Notes: generated from the sequence alone by a model not told the origin. Shown: positions 25,627 through 34,868, numbered from the stretch's first letter. The stretch is DNA of 64,000 nucleotides from CAVSVP01 sp963731125 (GCA_963731125.1 CAVSVP010000008.1:124001-188000), one strand, 5' to 3'. Numbers and translations are program-made.

Positions 25627-27300
25627 ATGAAAGAGCCGGAGAAGGTCAAGTTAACCCAAGCCGAAGGGGAAGCGTTGCTTAGCCGGATCCACGCCAGCGA
25701 TTTGGTGGAGGAGGACCGCCGGGTGCTGGAACGGCTGATTCAGATGTATTTTTGGCTGCTGTTTGCGGTGCAGGAAGCGAAGCTGAGCATGAAACGGCTG
25801 CGGGGGCTGTTGTTTGGCAGAGCCGAGCGGGCAGCGGTGAAGGGCTCGGCGAAGGAACCGTCGGACAATGACCCGCAAGCGCCCGAGGCCGCGGTGGCGG
25901 CGGCGGACGAAGCCGCAGCGGAGGTAGATGAGCCGGTGACGGAGGCGGAGGAGCGCGATGCGGCGGGACGGCGTCAGCGCGGCGGCGGAAAGCGTCCGGG
26001 GCAGGGCCGCCAGGGCGCTGACGCCTATCCGGGAGCCGAGCGGGTGCTGTGCCAACTTGAGGACGCCTGGCAAGCGGGTCAGCGGTGTCCGGCGTGTGGT
26101 CGCGGGACGTTATATCGGTTGCCACCTGGGGTGGAGATCCGTCTGGACGGGAATGGTTTTTTAACGGCACTACGCTACGCGTTGGAGAAAGTACGCTGCA
26201 CGGCGTGTGGGCAGGTGACGACGGCGGCGTTGCCGGCGACGGCGGGGGACGAGAAGTACAGCGCCCGGGCGCGGGCGGTGCTGGCGTTGGGACGCTATTA
26301 TCTGGGGCTGCCATTTTATCGACTGGAAGGGTATCAGCAGCTAGTAGGCGTACCGGTGGCGGACGCCACCCAGTGGGATCAGGTCGAGCGGGTGGCCGGC
26401 TGCGCGTGGCCGGTGTTCAACGAGCTGGTCTACCAGGCGGCGCAGGCGGAGCGACTGCATGAAGATGACACGCCCGTGCGGGTGTTGTCGCTGATCCAAG
26501 AGAACGCCACGGCGGAACCCGGCGAGCGCCGGGGGATGGATACCACGGGCGTGGTGGCGACGGTGGGCGAACAGGAAATTTGGCGGTACTTTAGCGGCCG
26601 CGCCAACGCCGGGGAGAACGCCGGGGCGGTGATGCAATTACGCGAGCCGGACGCTGGGGAGCTGATCCTGATGTCGGATGCGTTGAGCGCCAATCACCTG
26701 GAGCCCTCACCCCGTGCTGAGGTGATCGCGTGTTTTTGCCTAGCCCACGGGCTGCGCCAATTCAGCGACATCGCCGCGGTGTTTCCCGAACCGTGCCGTT
26801 ACGTGCTGGAGACGTTAGCGGCCGTGTTCGAACATGAGCGTCTTAGCCGGGCGCGCCGCCTCAGTGCCGAAGACCGCTTGCGCTACCATCAACAGCACAG
26901 CGAGCCGCTGCGGCACGCCCTGCACCCCTGGCTGGAACAGCAGTTCACGGAGCGGGAGGTGGAACCCAACAGCAGTCTGGGTAAGGCCTTGCGCTATTTG
27001 CGGGCGCATTGGACAGAGCTGACGCAATTTCTGCGGGTCAGCGGCGCACCGCTCGACAACCATGGCGTCGAACGTGCCCTGAAGCTGATGCTTCGCCAGC
27101 GCAAGAACAGCTGGTTCTTTGCTACCCCCTACCGTGCCAGTGTGGCCAGCGTGTTGAGCAGCGTCATCGCCACGGCCAGGCAGGCCGGGGTCAATGTGCT
27201 GACCTACCTGGTGGCCCTGCAGCAGCATCACCGCGAGGTCATGCAACGTCCCGCGCAGTGGCTGCCCTGGAATTATCACGTTAACCTGGCCACGTGCTAG
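25627..27300 (+). CDS. tnpC: IS66-family transposase TnpC
   Basis: About 557 residues. The N-terminal helical/leucine-rich segment ends in LFGRAERAAVKG; the zinc-finger part follows (CPACGRGTLYRLPPG; VRCTACGQVTTAALP), then the DDE catalytic core with HEDDTPVRVL, LILMSDALSANH, CFCLAHGLRQF and the C-terminal NHGVERALKLMLRQRKNSWF. The last residues form the TnpC C-terminal domain. A GTG lies directly before the ATG chosen. Its stop codon shares the palindrome CTAG with the oppositely directed tnpB, so the two genes overlap by four bases tail to tail. The frame is intact. Confidence 0.93.
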   Translation: MKEPEKVKLTQAEGEALLSRIHASDLVEEDRRVLERLIQMYFWLLFAVQEAKLSMKRLRGLLFGRAERAAVKGSAKEPSDNDPQAPEAAVAAADEAAAEVDEPVTEAEERDAAGRRQRGGGKRPGQGRQGADAYPGAERVLCQLEDAWQAGQRCPACGRGTLYRLPPGVEIRLDGNGFLTALRYALEKVRCTACGQVTTAALPATAGDEKYSARARAVLALGRYYLGLPFYRLEGYQQLVGVPVADATQWDQVERVAGCAWPVFNELVYQAAQAERLHEDDTPVRVLSLIQENATAEPGERRGMDTTGVVATVGEQEIWRYFSGRANAGENAGAVMQLREPDAGELILMSDALSANHLEPSPRAEVIACFCLAHGLRQFSDIAAVFPEPCRYVLETLAAVFEHERLSRARRLSAEDRLRYHQQHSEPLRHALHPWLEQQFTEREVEPNSSLGKALRYLRAHWTELTQFLRVSGAPLDNHGVERALKLMLRQRKNSWFFATPYRASVASVLSSVIATARQAGVNVLTYLVALQQHHREVMQRPAQWLPWNYHVNLATC

Positions 27301-27647
27301 GCCACCCGGCGCCAGTCCTCAGCCATCGCGGCCTGCGCTGGCAAGCCATTCCAGAGCAGGATAGGCAGCTCCCGCGCCGAGAGCCGGTAGGTGGGGTTCG
27401 CGGCGCTGGGCCACCACGGCAGCCGCCCCTGAGACAAGCGCTTGGTGCATAACCAAAACCCCTGCCCGTCGTAGCATAGAATTTTTAGCCCGGTTCCGGC
27501 GCGGTTGCGAAACACATAGACCGCGCCGTCCAGGGGATTATGGGCCAGGGCACGCCGGCACAAGCCGCCGAGGCCATCGATACCTTGGCGAAAATCCACC
27601 GGTTCGACCGCCACGAAGATGCGACTCTGGGGGGTTAGCTGCAGCAT
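27297..27647 (-). CDS. tnpB: IS66 accessory protein TnpB
   Basis: A 116-residue protein starting MLQLTPQSRIFVAVEPVDFR and continuing QGIDGLGGLCRRAL, GAVYVFRNRAGTGLKILCYD and GFWLCTKRLSQGRLPW, the conserved TnpB (Orf2) sequence required for IS66 transposition. It overlaps the end of tnpA by 13 bases, as is usual for translationally coupled IS66 genes. Confidence 0.93.
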   Translation of the reverse strand: MLQLTPQSRIFVAVEPVDFRQGIDGLGGLCRRALAHNPLDGAVYVFRNRAGTGLKILCYDGQGFWLCTKRLSQGRLPWWPSAANPTYRLSARELPILLWNGLPAQAAMAEDWRRVA

Positions 27648-28060
27648 CGCCCGCCCTCCATAAACACCCGCACCAGCTCGCCGAGTTCGCCCGCCGTAGC
27701 ACCGCAAAGGCGCATGCGCCACCCGTCAGGCCGCTCCAGTTCCACCTGTGGGCCGCTTGACTCACCGTTTGCACCCGGTCCCGCGGGGGTTACCTCGATA
27801 AACTGGGGATCGCTCCCCGGCGCCGGGGTCGGTACCTGGGTTTGCTGGGCCAGCCGGCGGTTTTTCAAGTCTGTGGCGCTGAGGCCCAGCGCTCTAGCCA
27901 CCTGGCCATTCGGCAACACCTCGCTTAATACCACCGCCTGATCCCACAGCGGTGCCGGTATCCGTTCGTGCCGATGGGCACGATGCCGGCGCCAGTGCCT
28001 AAACCGTTCGGCTAGTTCGGCTAAGGCCTGCTCAGCTTGGGAGACCGTCTTTATCGCCAT
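27635..28060 (-). CDS. tnpA: IS66 accessory protein TnpA
   Basis: A 141-residue protein. The start ATG (MAIKTVSQAEQALAELAERF) follows AAGAAGAGGTGCAG; an upstream ATG at 28120 is less likely. The central helix-turn-helix SEVLPNGQVARALGLSATDL and the C-terminal strands (VELERPDGWRMRLCG, ELGELVRVFMEG) resemble TnpA (Orf1) of IS66. It is the gene nearest the right terminal repeat. Confidence 0.8.
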   Translation of the reverse strand: MAIKTVSQAEQALAELAERFRHWRRHRAHRHERIPAPLWDQAVVLSEVLPNGQVARALGLSATDLKNRRLAQQTQVPTPAPGSDPQFIEVTPAGPGANGESSGPQVELERPDGWRMRLCGATAGELGELVRVFMEGGRCCS

Positions 28061-28151
28061 CTGCACCTCTTCTTTATATACCGTTACCAGTTCAGTGCAT
28101 ACCTTAATTGGCGATGCCACGCCGGGTCACGCAGGCTTATCGGAAGGACAC

Positions 28152-28216
28152 GTTGATCCAGGCTGGCCCGCAGCTTCGCGAGGAGCGATGCCGGTGCCGC
28201 TCCCCCCACGGGCGAG
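28152..28216 (-). pseudogene. Upstream fragment of the IS66-interrupted transposase gene
   Basis: On the minus strand the frame reads ASLLAKLRASLDQ and, after removing the IS66 element and one copy of its target duplication, runs straight into LPGCKAFIRRF at 25507 and below. It is cut at 28217 by the IS6-type MITE, so the beginning of the gene is lost. Confidence 0.8.
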
Positions 28217-28314
28217 GGTTCTGTTGCGTTAATTTTTGAACATACTATATATAGTGGTTATTTCTTCAGAGAAACCACTATTGGTTGTGGTTAACAAAAT
28301 TAATGCAACAGAAC
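28217..28314. mobile_element. IS6-type MITE, copy 1 (interrupted at its end by a group II intron)
   Basis: Starts GGTTCTGTTGCGTTAATTTT and ends AAAATTAATGCAACAGAAC, with internal palindromes around ACTATATATAGT and ACCACTATTGG. The terminal C of the right repeat lies beyond the intron (near 30925). It differs at about four positions from copy 2 at 48199-48296, which is in the opposite orientation. The ends match those of the IS6-family element at 43585-44393. Confidence 0.85.
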
Positions 28315-28859
28315 GTGTGCCACGAGGCACCGAAGATAATTAGGAATTAACGGAGGTGCATAACTTGTGAAGAGATGGCGGTAGGCCCGCCAAAGTCGCC
28401 CGACAGGGGGAGGCTTTAAACGACCTCAAGCTGCTTTGGTTAAGAGCTAAGGTGGTGAGCGTTGAGGAAAAGGCGTTGCAAGAGACGTCACGTGAGAAAC
28501 CGTGAGACGAGCGCAAGCGAACCTTTGCTGAAGCATCGAAAGCGTAAGGGGTGACATCGAAACCGGGTCTTGTTCTGTGGCCTGGGATAAGTCCAGCGGG
28601 AGCCTGTTTTACTGGCTGGGCGGTGTCCGGTGTGGAGAGGGCGTGACGCGGTTTTAGGCTCTTTGCAGGAACGTGGGAACCTGTCGTGCCGATGCGAAGG
28701 GAGACCCTCAAGTGGTTAGCGCCACCAGAGGCTGAGTACCGATGCGGCGCACAGGGGCGGAGCAACCCGTAGTAGTGAGGAAGCCTGGTAATGCGGGTGG
28801 AGCGAAGGGGTTGCGTCATCCGGTTTTATCAATGGGTCAACCTGAGAGGGGAGGAACTC

Positions 28860-30107
28860 GTGAGTAAAACAAAGCCATTTGCCATTTCCAAACGTGCCGT
28901 TTGGGAAGCCTACCGGCAGGTGAAGGAAAACCGCGGGGCGGCTGGGGTAGATCGACAGTCACTGGAAGACTTCGAGCAAGACCTGGCTAACAATCTGTAT
29001 AAGCTATGGAATCGGCTGGCGTCGGGGAGTTATTTCCCACCGCCCGTATTAGCGGTGGAGATCCCCAAAGCGCAGGGTGGTAGGCGCCGGCTAGGGATAC
29101 CGACGGTCGCTGACAGAATCGCGCAAACGGTGGTCAAGCAAGCCTTTGAGCCATGTGTGGAGTCGTATTTCCATACCGACTCCTATGGTTATCGACCAGG
29201 GAAGTCAGCGCTGCAAGCGGTAGGGATCACCCGGGAGCGGTGCTGGCGCTATGACTACCTGCTGGAATTGGATATCAAGGGACTGTTCGACGCGATTGAC
29301 CATACCTTGTTAGTCCGCGCGGTCAACCACCACACGGACTGCCGATGGGTGCGGTTATACCTCGAACGCTGGCTGACGGCACCGTTTCAGCAGCCCGATG
29401 GCGTGCTCATCGCACGCGAGCGAGGGACGCCCCAGGGCGGCTGCGTGAGTCCAGTCCTGGCGAATCTGTTTCTGCACTATGTGTTTGATAAATGGATGGA
29501 AAGGCAGTTCCCAAACCTGCCGTTCGCCCGCTATGCGGACGATGCTGTGGTGCACTGCCACCGTCAAGCCGAAGCAGAACAGCTCAAGGCCGCGCTGGAG
29601 CAGCGGTTTCGGGAGTGCCGGCTGGAGCTACACCCGGAGAAAACACAAATTGTGTGTTGCAATGTAACCAAACAGCGCAACAGCGGCCTCGCCAAGCAAT
29701 TTGTGTTTCTCGGCTACTGCTTTCGGCCGCGACGGGTGCGTAGCCGACAGGGCAAGCGGTTTGTCGGCTTTACGCCCGCCATCAGTCCTAACGCCGCGAA
29801 ACGGATTCGCCAGCGCATCAGGCGATGGCGACTCCATCGGCAGACGCGCTTGTCACTGGAAGCCATCGCGCAGGTCGTTAATCCCAGCATTACCGGGTGG
29901 ATTAATTACTACGGCGCGTATCACCGCTCGGCACTTTACCCCATCCTACGGCACATTGACTATCACTTGGTGAAGTGGGTCAAACGGAAATACAAAAAGA
30001 GGGGACGTTACGTCGCACGGGCCATTGCGTGGCTCGGGAAGGTGGCTCACCATCAGACCGGGCTGTTCGCGCACTGGCGCTTTGGCGTGCGGTTCCCGGC
30101 TGGATGA
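28860..30107 (+). CDS. ltrA: Group II intron reverse transcriptase/maturase (copy 1)
   Basis: 415 residues from the GTG behind GAGGGGAGGAACTC; a longer frame from ATG 28791 is open but would translate ribozyme sequence. RT blocks are visible: NRGAAGVDRQSLEDFE, RRLGIPTVADRIAQTVV, the first catalytic Asp in LELDIKGLFDAIDH, GTPQGGCVSPVLANLFL and the active-site FARYADDAVVHC. A maturase/domain X region follows (NPSITGWINYYGAYHRSAL). No C-terminal HNH endonuclease is present, as in ORFs of the bacterial C-like class. The frame is intact. Confidence 0.93.
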   Translation: MSKTKPFAISKRAVWEAYRQVKENRGAAGVDRQSLEDFEQDLANNLYKLWNRLASGSYFPPPVLAVEIPKAQGGRRRLGIPTVADRIAQTVVKQAFEPCVESYFHTDSYGYRPGKSALQAVGITRERCWRYDYLLELDIKGLFDAIDHTLLVRAVNHHTDCRWVRLYLERWLTAPFQQPDGVLIARERGTPQGGCVSPVLANLFLHYVFDKWMERQFPNLPFARYADDAVVHCHRQAEAEQLKAALEQRFRECRLELHPEKTQIVCCNVTKQRNSGLAKQFVFLGYCFRPRRVRSRQGKRFVGFTPAISPNAAKRIRQRIRRWRLHRQTRLSLEAIAQVVNPSITGWINYYGAYHRSALYPILRHIDYHLVKWVKRKYKKRGRYVARAIAWLGKVAHHQTGLFAHWRFGVRFPAG

Positions 30108-30130
30108 TGGAAGCCGGATGAGCGGAGACG

Positions 30131-30871
30131 GTGCGCCGTGGTACGCACTGATGGAATTGCCACCGGAGGTGGCCGGCGTTCAAGGCAATTGACGCCGAGG
30201 CGAACGACTCACCTGGACCCGAAAGGGCGAGGGGACAAGAGCCTGTTGCTAAAGCGGGAGGTATCGGAAGACGTGTAGGGTACGGTCCTGCAACGCCTGC
30301 ATGATAAGGCTAAAGTTGGATTACCTGAACCCCAATGTCCAGTGGTGGAAGCTCACACTCGTCGGTAACCACGTCTGATACCGGCGCCATCGAGAGCCAT
30401 CGGATCACGTTTCGTCGAGTGGTACGCCTTGCTCGATGGGCGATGCGTAGTGAACGCATTCAAGGGCATGAGTGGGGAGCCTACGTCGTGCTAGCACGTT
30501 CGTCAGTGGCGGAACACGGGATCGCCTAAAACACGCGAGTGTCAAGGTGACGGAGTTCCCATAGTACCCAACATAGGATCGCTGTAATGGCGTGACACAG
30601 ACGGACGGTAATATGTGCCGTTGCCTCAATGACCACTGAACGGGTGACCCAGTACGTGGGAGAGGAGGGAAAGGGGAACAGGTGACCGGATGGCCAGCAT
30701 CGGTGAGGTACGCAAGTTGCGGAACGCCGAAACCGAACTGACCATCACCAAGAGCGGTTTCGTGGACGTGGTCACTGGAGAGCCGCGCGAGATCGAAAGA
30801 CTCATACGTGGTTCGGAGAGGGGCCGTTGGAAAAGTACCTGCCAGGGTAACTCGCTGGCGGCCTACTCTAC
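30131..30871 (+). mobile_element. Inner ORF-less group II intron inside domain V of copy 1
   Basis: 741 bases, starting GTGCGCCGTGGTACGCAC (GUGYG consensus) and ending GCGGCCTACTCTAC. Near the 3' end it has its own domain V: GAGCCGCGCGAGATCGAAAG, then ACTCATACGTGGTTCGGAG, followed by a domain VI stem. Compared with the intact copy at 46190-46220, it interrupts the outer domain V exactly between GGAGACG and TTCATGTCC. It encodes no protein, so splicing and mobility would depend on another RT or on the outer one. Confidence 0.85.
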
Positions 30872-30925
30872 TTCATGTCCGGTTTTACGAGGGCCTTGGG
30901 GTGAAATTCCCCAGGGCTACTCACC

Positions 30926-31726
30926 CCTGTGGCGGGCATAGGCGCCATAGGTATCGGCCGCGGTCTTGCGTCCCGTCATGCCCGAGTGAAAAGCGGGACC
31001 CCCACCAATTTTAGGCCCATCCGGATTAATAAAAATATGGGTACGGTCATCCGGCTGCACAGTTTCGTTTTGAAAGACAGGCTGTATCACCTGGGCAATC
31101 AGATCATCCCGCAGCGTACTAGCAGTGGGTGCGGCGGCGGATTGCTGGCTCACCACGACGGTAATGCTATGAATCCGGCAGGGTTTACCGTCACAATATT
31201 CGATGCCCACTTGGGTGGTGCCGTCGGGTGTGAGATAAGGTAGCGTTCCGTTGGCCCGCACCGCACTGAGCTGCTGAGCCAGGTTATGGGCCAGGCAAAT
31301 CGGCAGTGGCATCAGCGCTGCAGTTTGCCGGCAGGCAAAACCAAATACTGTAACCTGGTGTTGCACTATCAGCGCTTCCAAAGCCACCTCGTCCATCTGC
31401 CGTTCATCCTGGGTGACACGGGCCGTGGACGGCAATTCCACTAAATTGGTGAGCACGGTGCAATCGCGAGCGTTAAAGTCGCCGTCGTCATAGCCCACTT
31501 CGTGGATCACTTGTCTGGCCACCGTGGGAATGTCGACGCTGGCTTGGGAGGCGAAGCGGGTTGCCATAAATGCCACGCCCTTGGCCACCGCACATTCGGT
31601 GATCACCCGGGCATAGGGATCGCGTTGCAGAAAATGATCGACGATGGCATCACTGATCTGATCGCAGAGTTTGTCCGGATGCCCCTGGGTAACCGATTCG
31701 GAGGTAAAAATAGAGGTAGATTTCAT
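30926..31726 (-). pseudogene. metK: S-adenosylmethionine synthetase, C-terminally truncated
   Basis: About 265 residues of MetK remain. The start MKSTSIFTSESVTQGHPDK carries the ATP-binding GHPDK; further motifs are IFINPDGPKIGGGPAFHSG and the GRKTAADTYGAYARH region. The frame then runs into the MITE/intron junction, losing about 115-130 C-terminal residues found in normal 380-400-residue enzymes. The C-terminal part is not found on the other side of the insertion, so a rearrangement occurred. It follows the P-type ATPase gene by 16 bases on the same strand. The sequence diverges from housekeeping MetK (for example VDIPTVARQVIHEVGY), suggesting a second, accessory copy. Confidence 0.87.
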
Positions 31727-31742
31727 TAGGCAACGTCCTTGG

Positions 31743-34700
31743 CTAATGCGGTGTGGTCTCGCGTGGGCGGGCTAACCGCCGCCGGCTTTGCAGACCGCCG
31801 CCGCGTTTGGTGACTTCGTTGATTAATAACGGTGTCAGGGCGCCGGCACCCATCACCAGCCCGTCCGTCAGGGTGGGTAAGGTAGTGCCTAGGAGGTTTC
31901 GCAACCCCGGCACCAACACGGTCAGCACTTGGACGGCCAGCGAGACGCCCAAGGCGCCGTTGAGATAAGGGTTAGGGGGTAACTGATGGCGCGCTAGCAG
32001 CGTATGCTGTTCCGAACGGCTGCTTAAGGCATGCAGCAGCTGCCCCAGCGTCAATGTCATAAACGCCTGGGTACTGGCCTGCGGCCCCGCTCCATAGCGC
32101 CAGAAGGCATAGCCATAGCTGGCCAGTGTACCACCGCTGATAATAGCCGACTCCCAGCCCAAGCGTCGCAAATCCTTGGGTGCAATCACCGGTTCCTGAG
32201 GATCGCGCGGCGGGCGCTGCATAATATCGGGTTCGGGGGCTTCCATGGCCAGCGCTAAGCCGGGGAAAATATCGGTAATCAGATTAATCCACAACAACTG
32301 CATCGGGTTCAACGGCTGTCCCAGCCCCAGTCCAATACCCGCCAGCATGACTTCGATCTCACTCAGGTTGGTGGAGATCAAAAAGCGGATGCCTTTGCGC
32401 ACATTCGCGTAAATTGTGCGACCGTGGCTGACCGCCACTTCCATGGTTTCCAGATTATCGTCGGCCAGTACGATATCCGCCAGGGACTGAGCTATCTCGG
32501 TATTGGCACCGCCGCCCATGGCAACACCCATGTCGGCAGCCTTCAGCGCCGGACCGTCGTTGATGCCATCTCCCGTCATAGCCACGATTTGCCGGGCCTG
32601 TTGCAGCGCTTGTACGATTTGCAGCTTATGGGCCGGGCTTACGCGGGCAAAGACCTGCACGCGCTGGACAACGCCACTGAGCAGATCGGGGTCGATGGTC
32701 TCCAGGTTGTTCGAGTCCAGAATCTCGATAGACTGGCCATTGGCTAGATTCAACTGCTTAGCGATCGCATAGGCGGTAGCACTCTGGTCGCCGGTGATCA
32801 TGGCGGTTTTGATGCCCGCGGTATGGAAACGGTGCAGAAGCCGGTCCATTCCTGGCCGCAGGGGATCCATCATACCCGCTAACCCCAACCAGATGAGATC
32901 GGCAAGGGGTTCTTGTTGCGGCGCAGCCGTTTTGTAGGCAATGCCCAGCACCCGCAGGGCCTCCCCCGCCATCCGCTCGTTTTCCTGCAGAATCCACCGA
33001 CGGGTGACGTCATCCAACGGCAGCAACTCACCGTTATGCAGGTAATGCCGGCAGAGGTCCAACACTTGTTCGGGACTGCCTTTGACTGCCACAAACTGGA
33101 TATCCGCCGCCGCTTCCTGATGAAGACTGACCATATACGGCCGGTTCTCAGCCCGGTGCTGCAGGGAAAGGCGCGGATACCTTTGGCGCAGCGCTGCTAT
33201 ATCAAGTCCGGCCTGCCGGGCCAGCTCGAATAGTGCGGTTTCGGTGGCCGAGCCATTCTGTGGCGGCGTCTCGGCGTTTTCCTGAATTTCAATTTCGTTA
33301 CATAGCGCCAGCACTTCACAGCAGCGGCGCAGTGCCTCTGACTGCAGCGGCTCCAGCGGTTGCTCATCCCGGAAAAAGCGGCCTTCGCTGACGCGAATCT
33401 GTTCCATGGCAATATGCAAACTCACCACTGTCATCCGGTTAAGGGTCAGGGTGCCGGTTTTGTCAAAACAAAAAAACTGGACCGAGCCCAGCGTTTCGAT
33501 GGCGTCCAGACGCCGTATCAGTACCTTATGCCGACGCATATCGCGAATGCCAAGCGCCAGAGTAATGGTTGCGACGGTGGGGAGTCCTTCCGGCACGGCC
33601 GCTACGGCCAGGGCAATAGCGCTTTTCAGCATCATTAACCAACCATAGCCGCGTAACAGCCCTACTCCAAACACGGCAGCGCAGATACCGCTACTCAGCC
33701 AGACCAGCTGCGTGCCCAGTTCATCGAGTTGGCGTTCGACGACCGTAGCCGGCGGTTTGGCACCAGCCGCTAGCGCCTGGATATGACCAATTTCCGTATT
33801 CAGGGCCGTACCCACCACAATCGCCCTTCCACTGCCACCGGTCACCAAAGTGCCCATATACACCATATTATGACGATCCCCCAAGGGGGTATCTTCTGCA
33901 TAAACCGCATCGGCCTGCTTTTCCGCAGGAAGGCTTTCGCCAGTGAGCGCCGCTTCGTCAAGGCTTAGCCGTTCCCCCTCCAGCAGCCGGGCGTCGGCGG
34001 CAACAAAATTCCCTGGCCGCAGCGCAATAATATCGCCTAATACGACCTCCGGCATGGGAAGCTCATGCCAATCGCCATCCCTGAGCACGCTGACCTCACG
34101 GGATGAGTTAGTGATCAGGGAGGCAATGGTACGTTTCGATTGCCGTTCGGTAAAAAAGCCGATCAGCGCATTGATGGAGACTACGCTAACAATCGCCACG
34201 GCCTCTACCATCCCACCGGTCAGCAGGCTGACAGCGGCGGAAATGCCCAGCATGGCCACGGGCGGCGTAGCAAACTGTTCAAGAAACAGGCTGACATCGG
34301 AGCGGCGTTTCGCCTGCGGCAACTCATTAGGGCCATAGCGCGCGAGCCGAGTAGCGGCGCTGGTGCTGGACAGGCCAGCGGCGGAGCTACCTAGCTGGCC
34401 AAGAATAGTTTCCGGATCCAGCGTATGCCAAACGGCCTGAGGTCCCTGGCGCTGGTGTTCGGAGGGTGGGTCTGGATTAGTAGCGTGCGGATTGCTCGGC
34501 CGGCGTCTGGTTCGACTTGCGCTACGGTTGGCTTCCAATCCGTTTGGCGACGGGCTTTGCGAAGCAGGCTTTTCCTGCGAGAGAGCAGACTGCGAGGGCG
34601 GCAGATCCGCCAATTCGCTTTCCAGCAGGGCGGCAATTTGCGCAACCGGCGTCGCAGGGTCGAAATGAATCAACACATTCCCGGTGAGCGTACTGGCTTT

Positions 34701-34868
34701 CACGTACCGAATGCCGTCGATGTGCGGCAACTGGTTCTCCAGCCGCGTCTTCAGTGTCTCCGTACGATAAAGCGCCTGAAGTTGAAAGCGGGCGCGGCCC
34801 GGCACCACCGTATGCACGGGCACAAGACGTCTGACCTCGTTGTCAGGGCTGCCTATTGCACTGTTCAT
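31743..34868 (-). CDS. P-type cation-transporting ATPase with N-terminal HMA-like domain
   Basis: A 1,041-residue P-type ATPase. Residues about 17-90 form a ferredoxin-like HMA-type domain lacking the metal-binding CxxC. The P2-ATPase body follows: cation-ATPase N-terminal domain (TILGQLGSSAAGLSSTSAA, RYGPNELPQ), actuator loop LTGESLP, membrane motif AVPEGLPTVATITLALG, phosphorylation site CFDKTGTLTLN, and hinge MTGDGINDGPALKAADMG. PEGLP rather than CPC argues for Ca2+/Mg2+/Mn2+-type transport over heavy metals. The truncated metK follows immediately, so the two probably formed an operon. Substrate uncertain. Confidence 0.9.
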   Translation of the reverse strand: MNSAIGSPDNEVRRLVPVHTVVPGRARFQLQALYRTETLKTRLENQLPHIDGIRYVKASTLTGNVLIHFDPATPVAQIAALLESELADLPPSQSALSQEKPASQSPSPNGLEANRSASRTRRRPSNPHATNPDPPSEHQRQGPQAVWHTLDPETILGQLGSSAAGLSSTSAATRLARYGPNELPQAKRRSDVSLFLEQFATPPVAMLGISAAVSLLTGGMVEAVAIVSVVSINALIGFFTERQSKRTIASLITNSSREVSVLRDGDWHELPMPEVVLGDIIALRPGNFVAADARLLEGERLSLDEAALTGESLPAEKQADAVYAEDTPLGDRHNMVYMGTLVTGGSGRAIVVGTALNTEIGHIQALAAGAKPPATVVERQLDELGTQLVWLSSGICAAVFGVGLLRGYGWLMMLKSAIALAVAAVPEGLPTVATITLALGIRDMRRHKVLIRRLDAIETLGSVQFFCFDKTGTLTLNRMTVVSLHIAMEQIRVSEGRFFRDEQPLEPLQSEALRRCCEVLALCNEIEIQENAETPPQNGSATETALFELARQAGLDIAALRQRYPRLSLQHRAENRPYMVSLHQEAAADIQFVAVKGSPEQVLDLCRHYLHNGELLPLDDVTRRWILQENERMAGEALRVLGIAYKTAAPQQEPLADLIWLGLAGMMDPLRPGMDRLLHRFHTAGIKTAMITGDQSATAYAIAKQLNLANGQSIEILDSNNLETIDPDLLSGVVQRVQVFARVSPAHKLQIVQALQQARQIVAMTGDGINDGPALKAADMGVAMGGGANTEIAQSLADIVLADDNLETMEVAVSHGRTIYANVRKGIRFLISTNLSEIEVMLAGIGLGLGQPLNPMQLLWINLITDIFPGLALAMEAPEPDIMQRPPRDPQEPVIAPKDLRRLGWESAIISGGTLASYGYAFWRYGAGPQASTQAFMTLTLGQLLHALSSRSEQHTLLARHQLPPNPYLNGALGVSLAVQVLTVLVPGLRNLLGTTLPTLTDGLVMGAGALTPLLINEVTKRGGGLQSRRRLARPRETTPH

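Larger units (their letters stand above)
25509..28151. mobile_element. IS66-family element with 8-bp target duplication
   Basis: Perfect terminal inverted repeats GTGTCCTTCCGATAA at 25509-25523 and 28137-28151, flanked by the exact duplication GTTGATCC at 25501-25508 and 28152-28159. The 2,643-bp length and 8-bp duplication are those of IS66. It encodes tnpC on the plus strand and tnpA-tnpB on the minus strand, converging, whereas the family normally has all three in one direction. Confidence 0.92.
28315..30924 (+). mobile_element. Group II intron copy 1, containing a second group II intron (candidate twintron)
   Basis: The 5' end is GTGTGCCACGAGGCACC, matching the GUGYG start consensus. Ribozyme domains I-III fill about 28315-28800 and an RT gene follows in domain IV. 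Domain V begins AGCCGGATGAGCGGAGACG (about 30112-30130) and resumes TTCATGTCCGGTTTTACGAG after 30871. Domain VI is the CTTGGGGTGAAATTCCCCAG hairpin, and the 3' end is near CTACTCAC. Without the inner intron the length is 1,869 nt, equal to copy 2. The exact 3' boundary is inferred from the broken MITE end. Confidence 0.88.

Noticed and set aside
28340..28819. 159-codon minus-strand open frame (repeated at 44419-44898 and 48322-48801)
   Set aside because: It lies antisense to the structured 5' domains of the group II intron and is kept only because the ribozyme sequence is kept; no protein motif.
30335..30941. Short open frames inside the inner intron
   Set aside because: They differ in frame and length between the two inner copies because of 1-base deletions, so they are not conserved as proteins.
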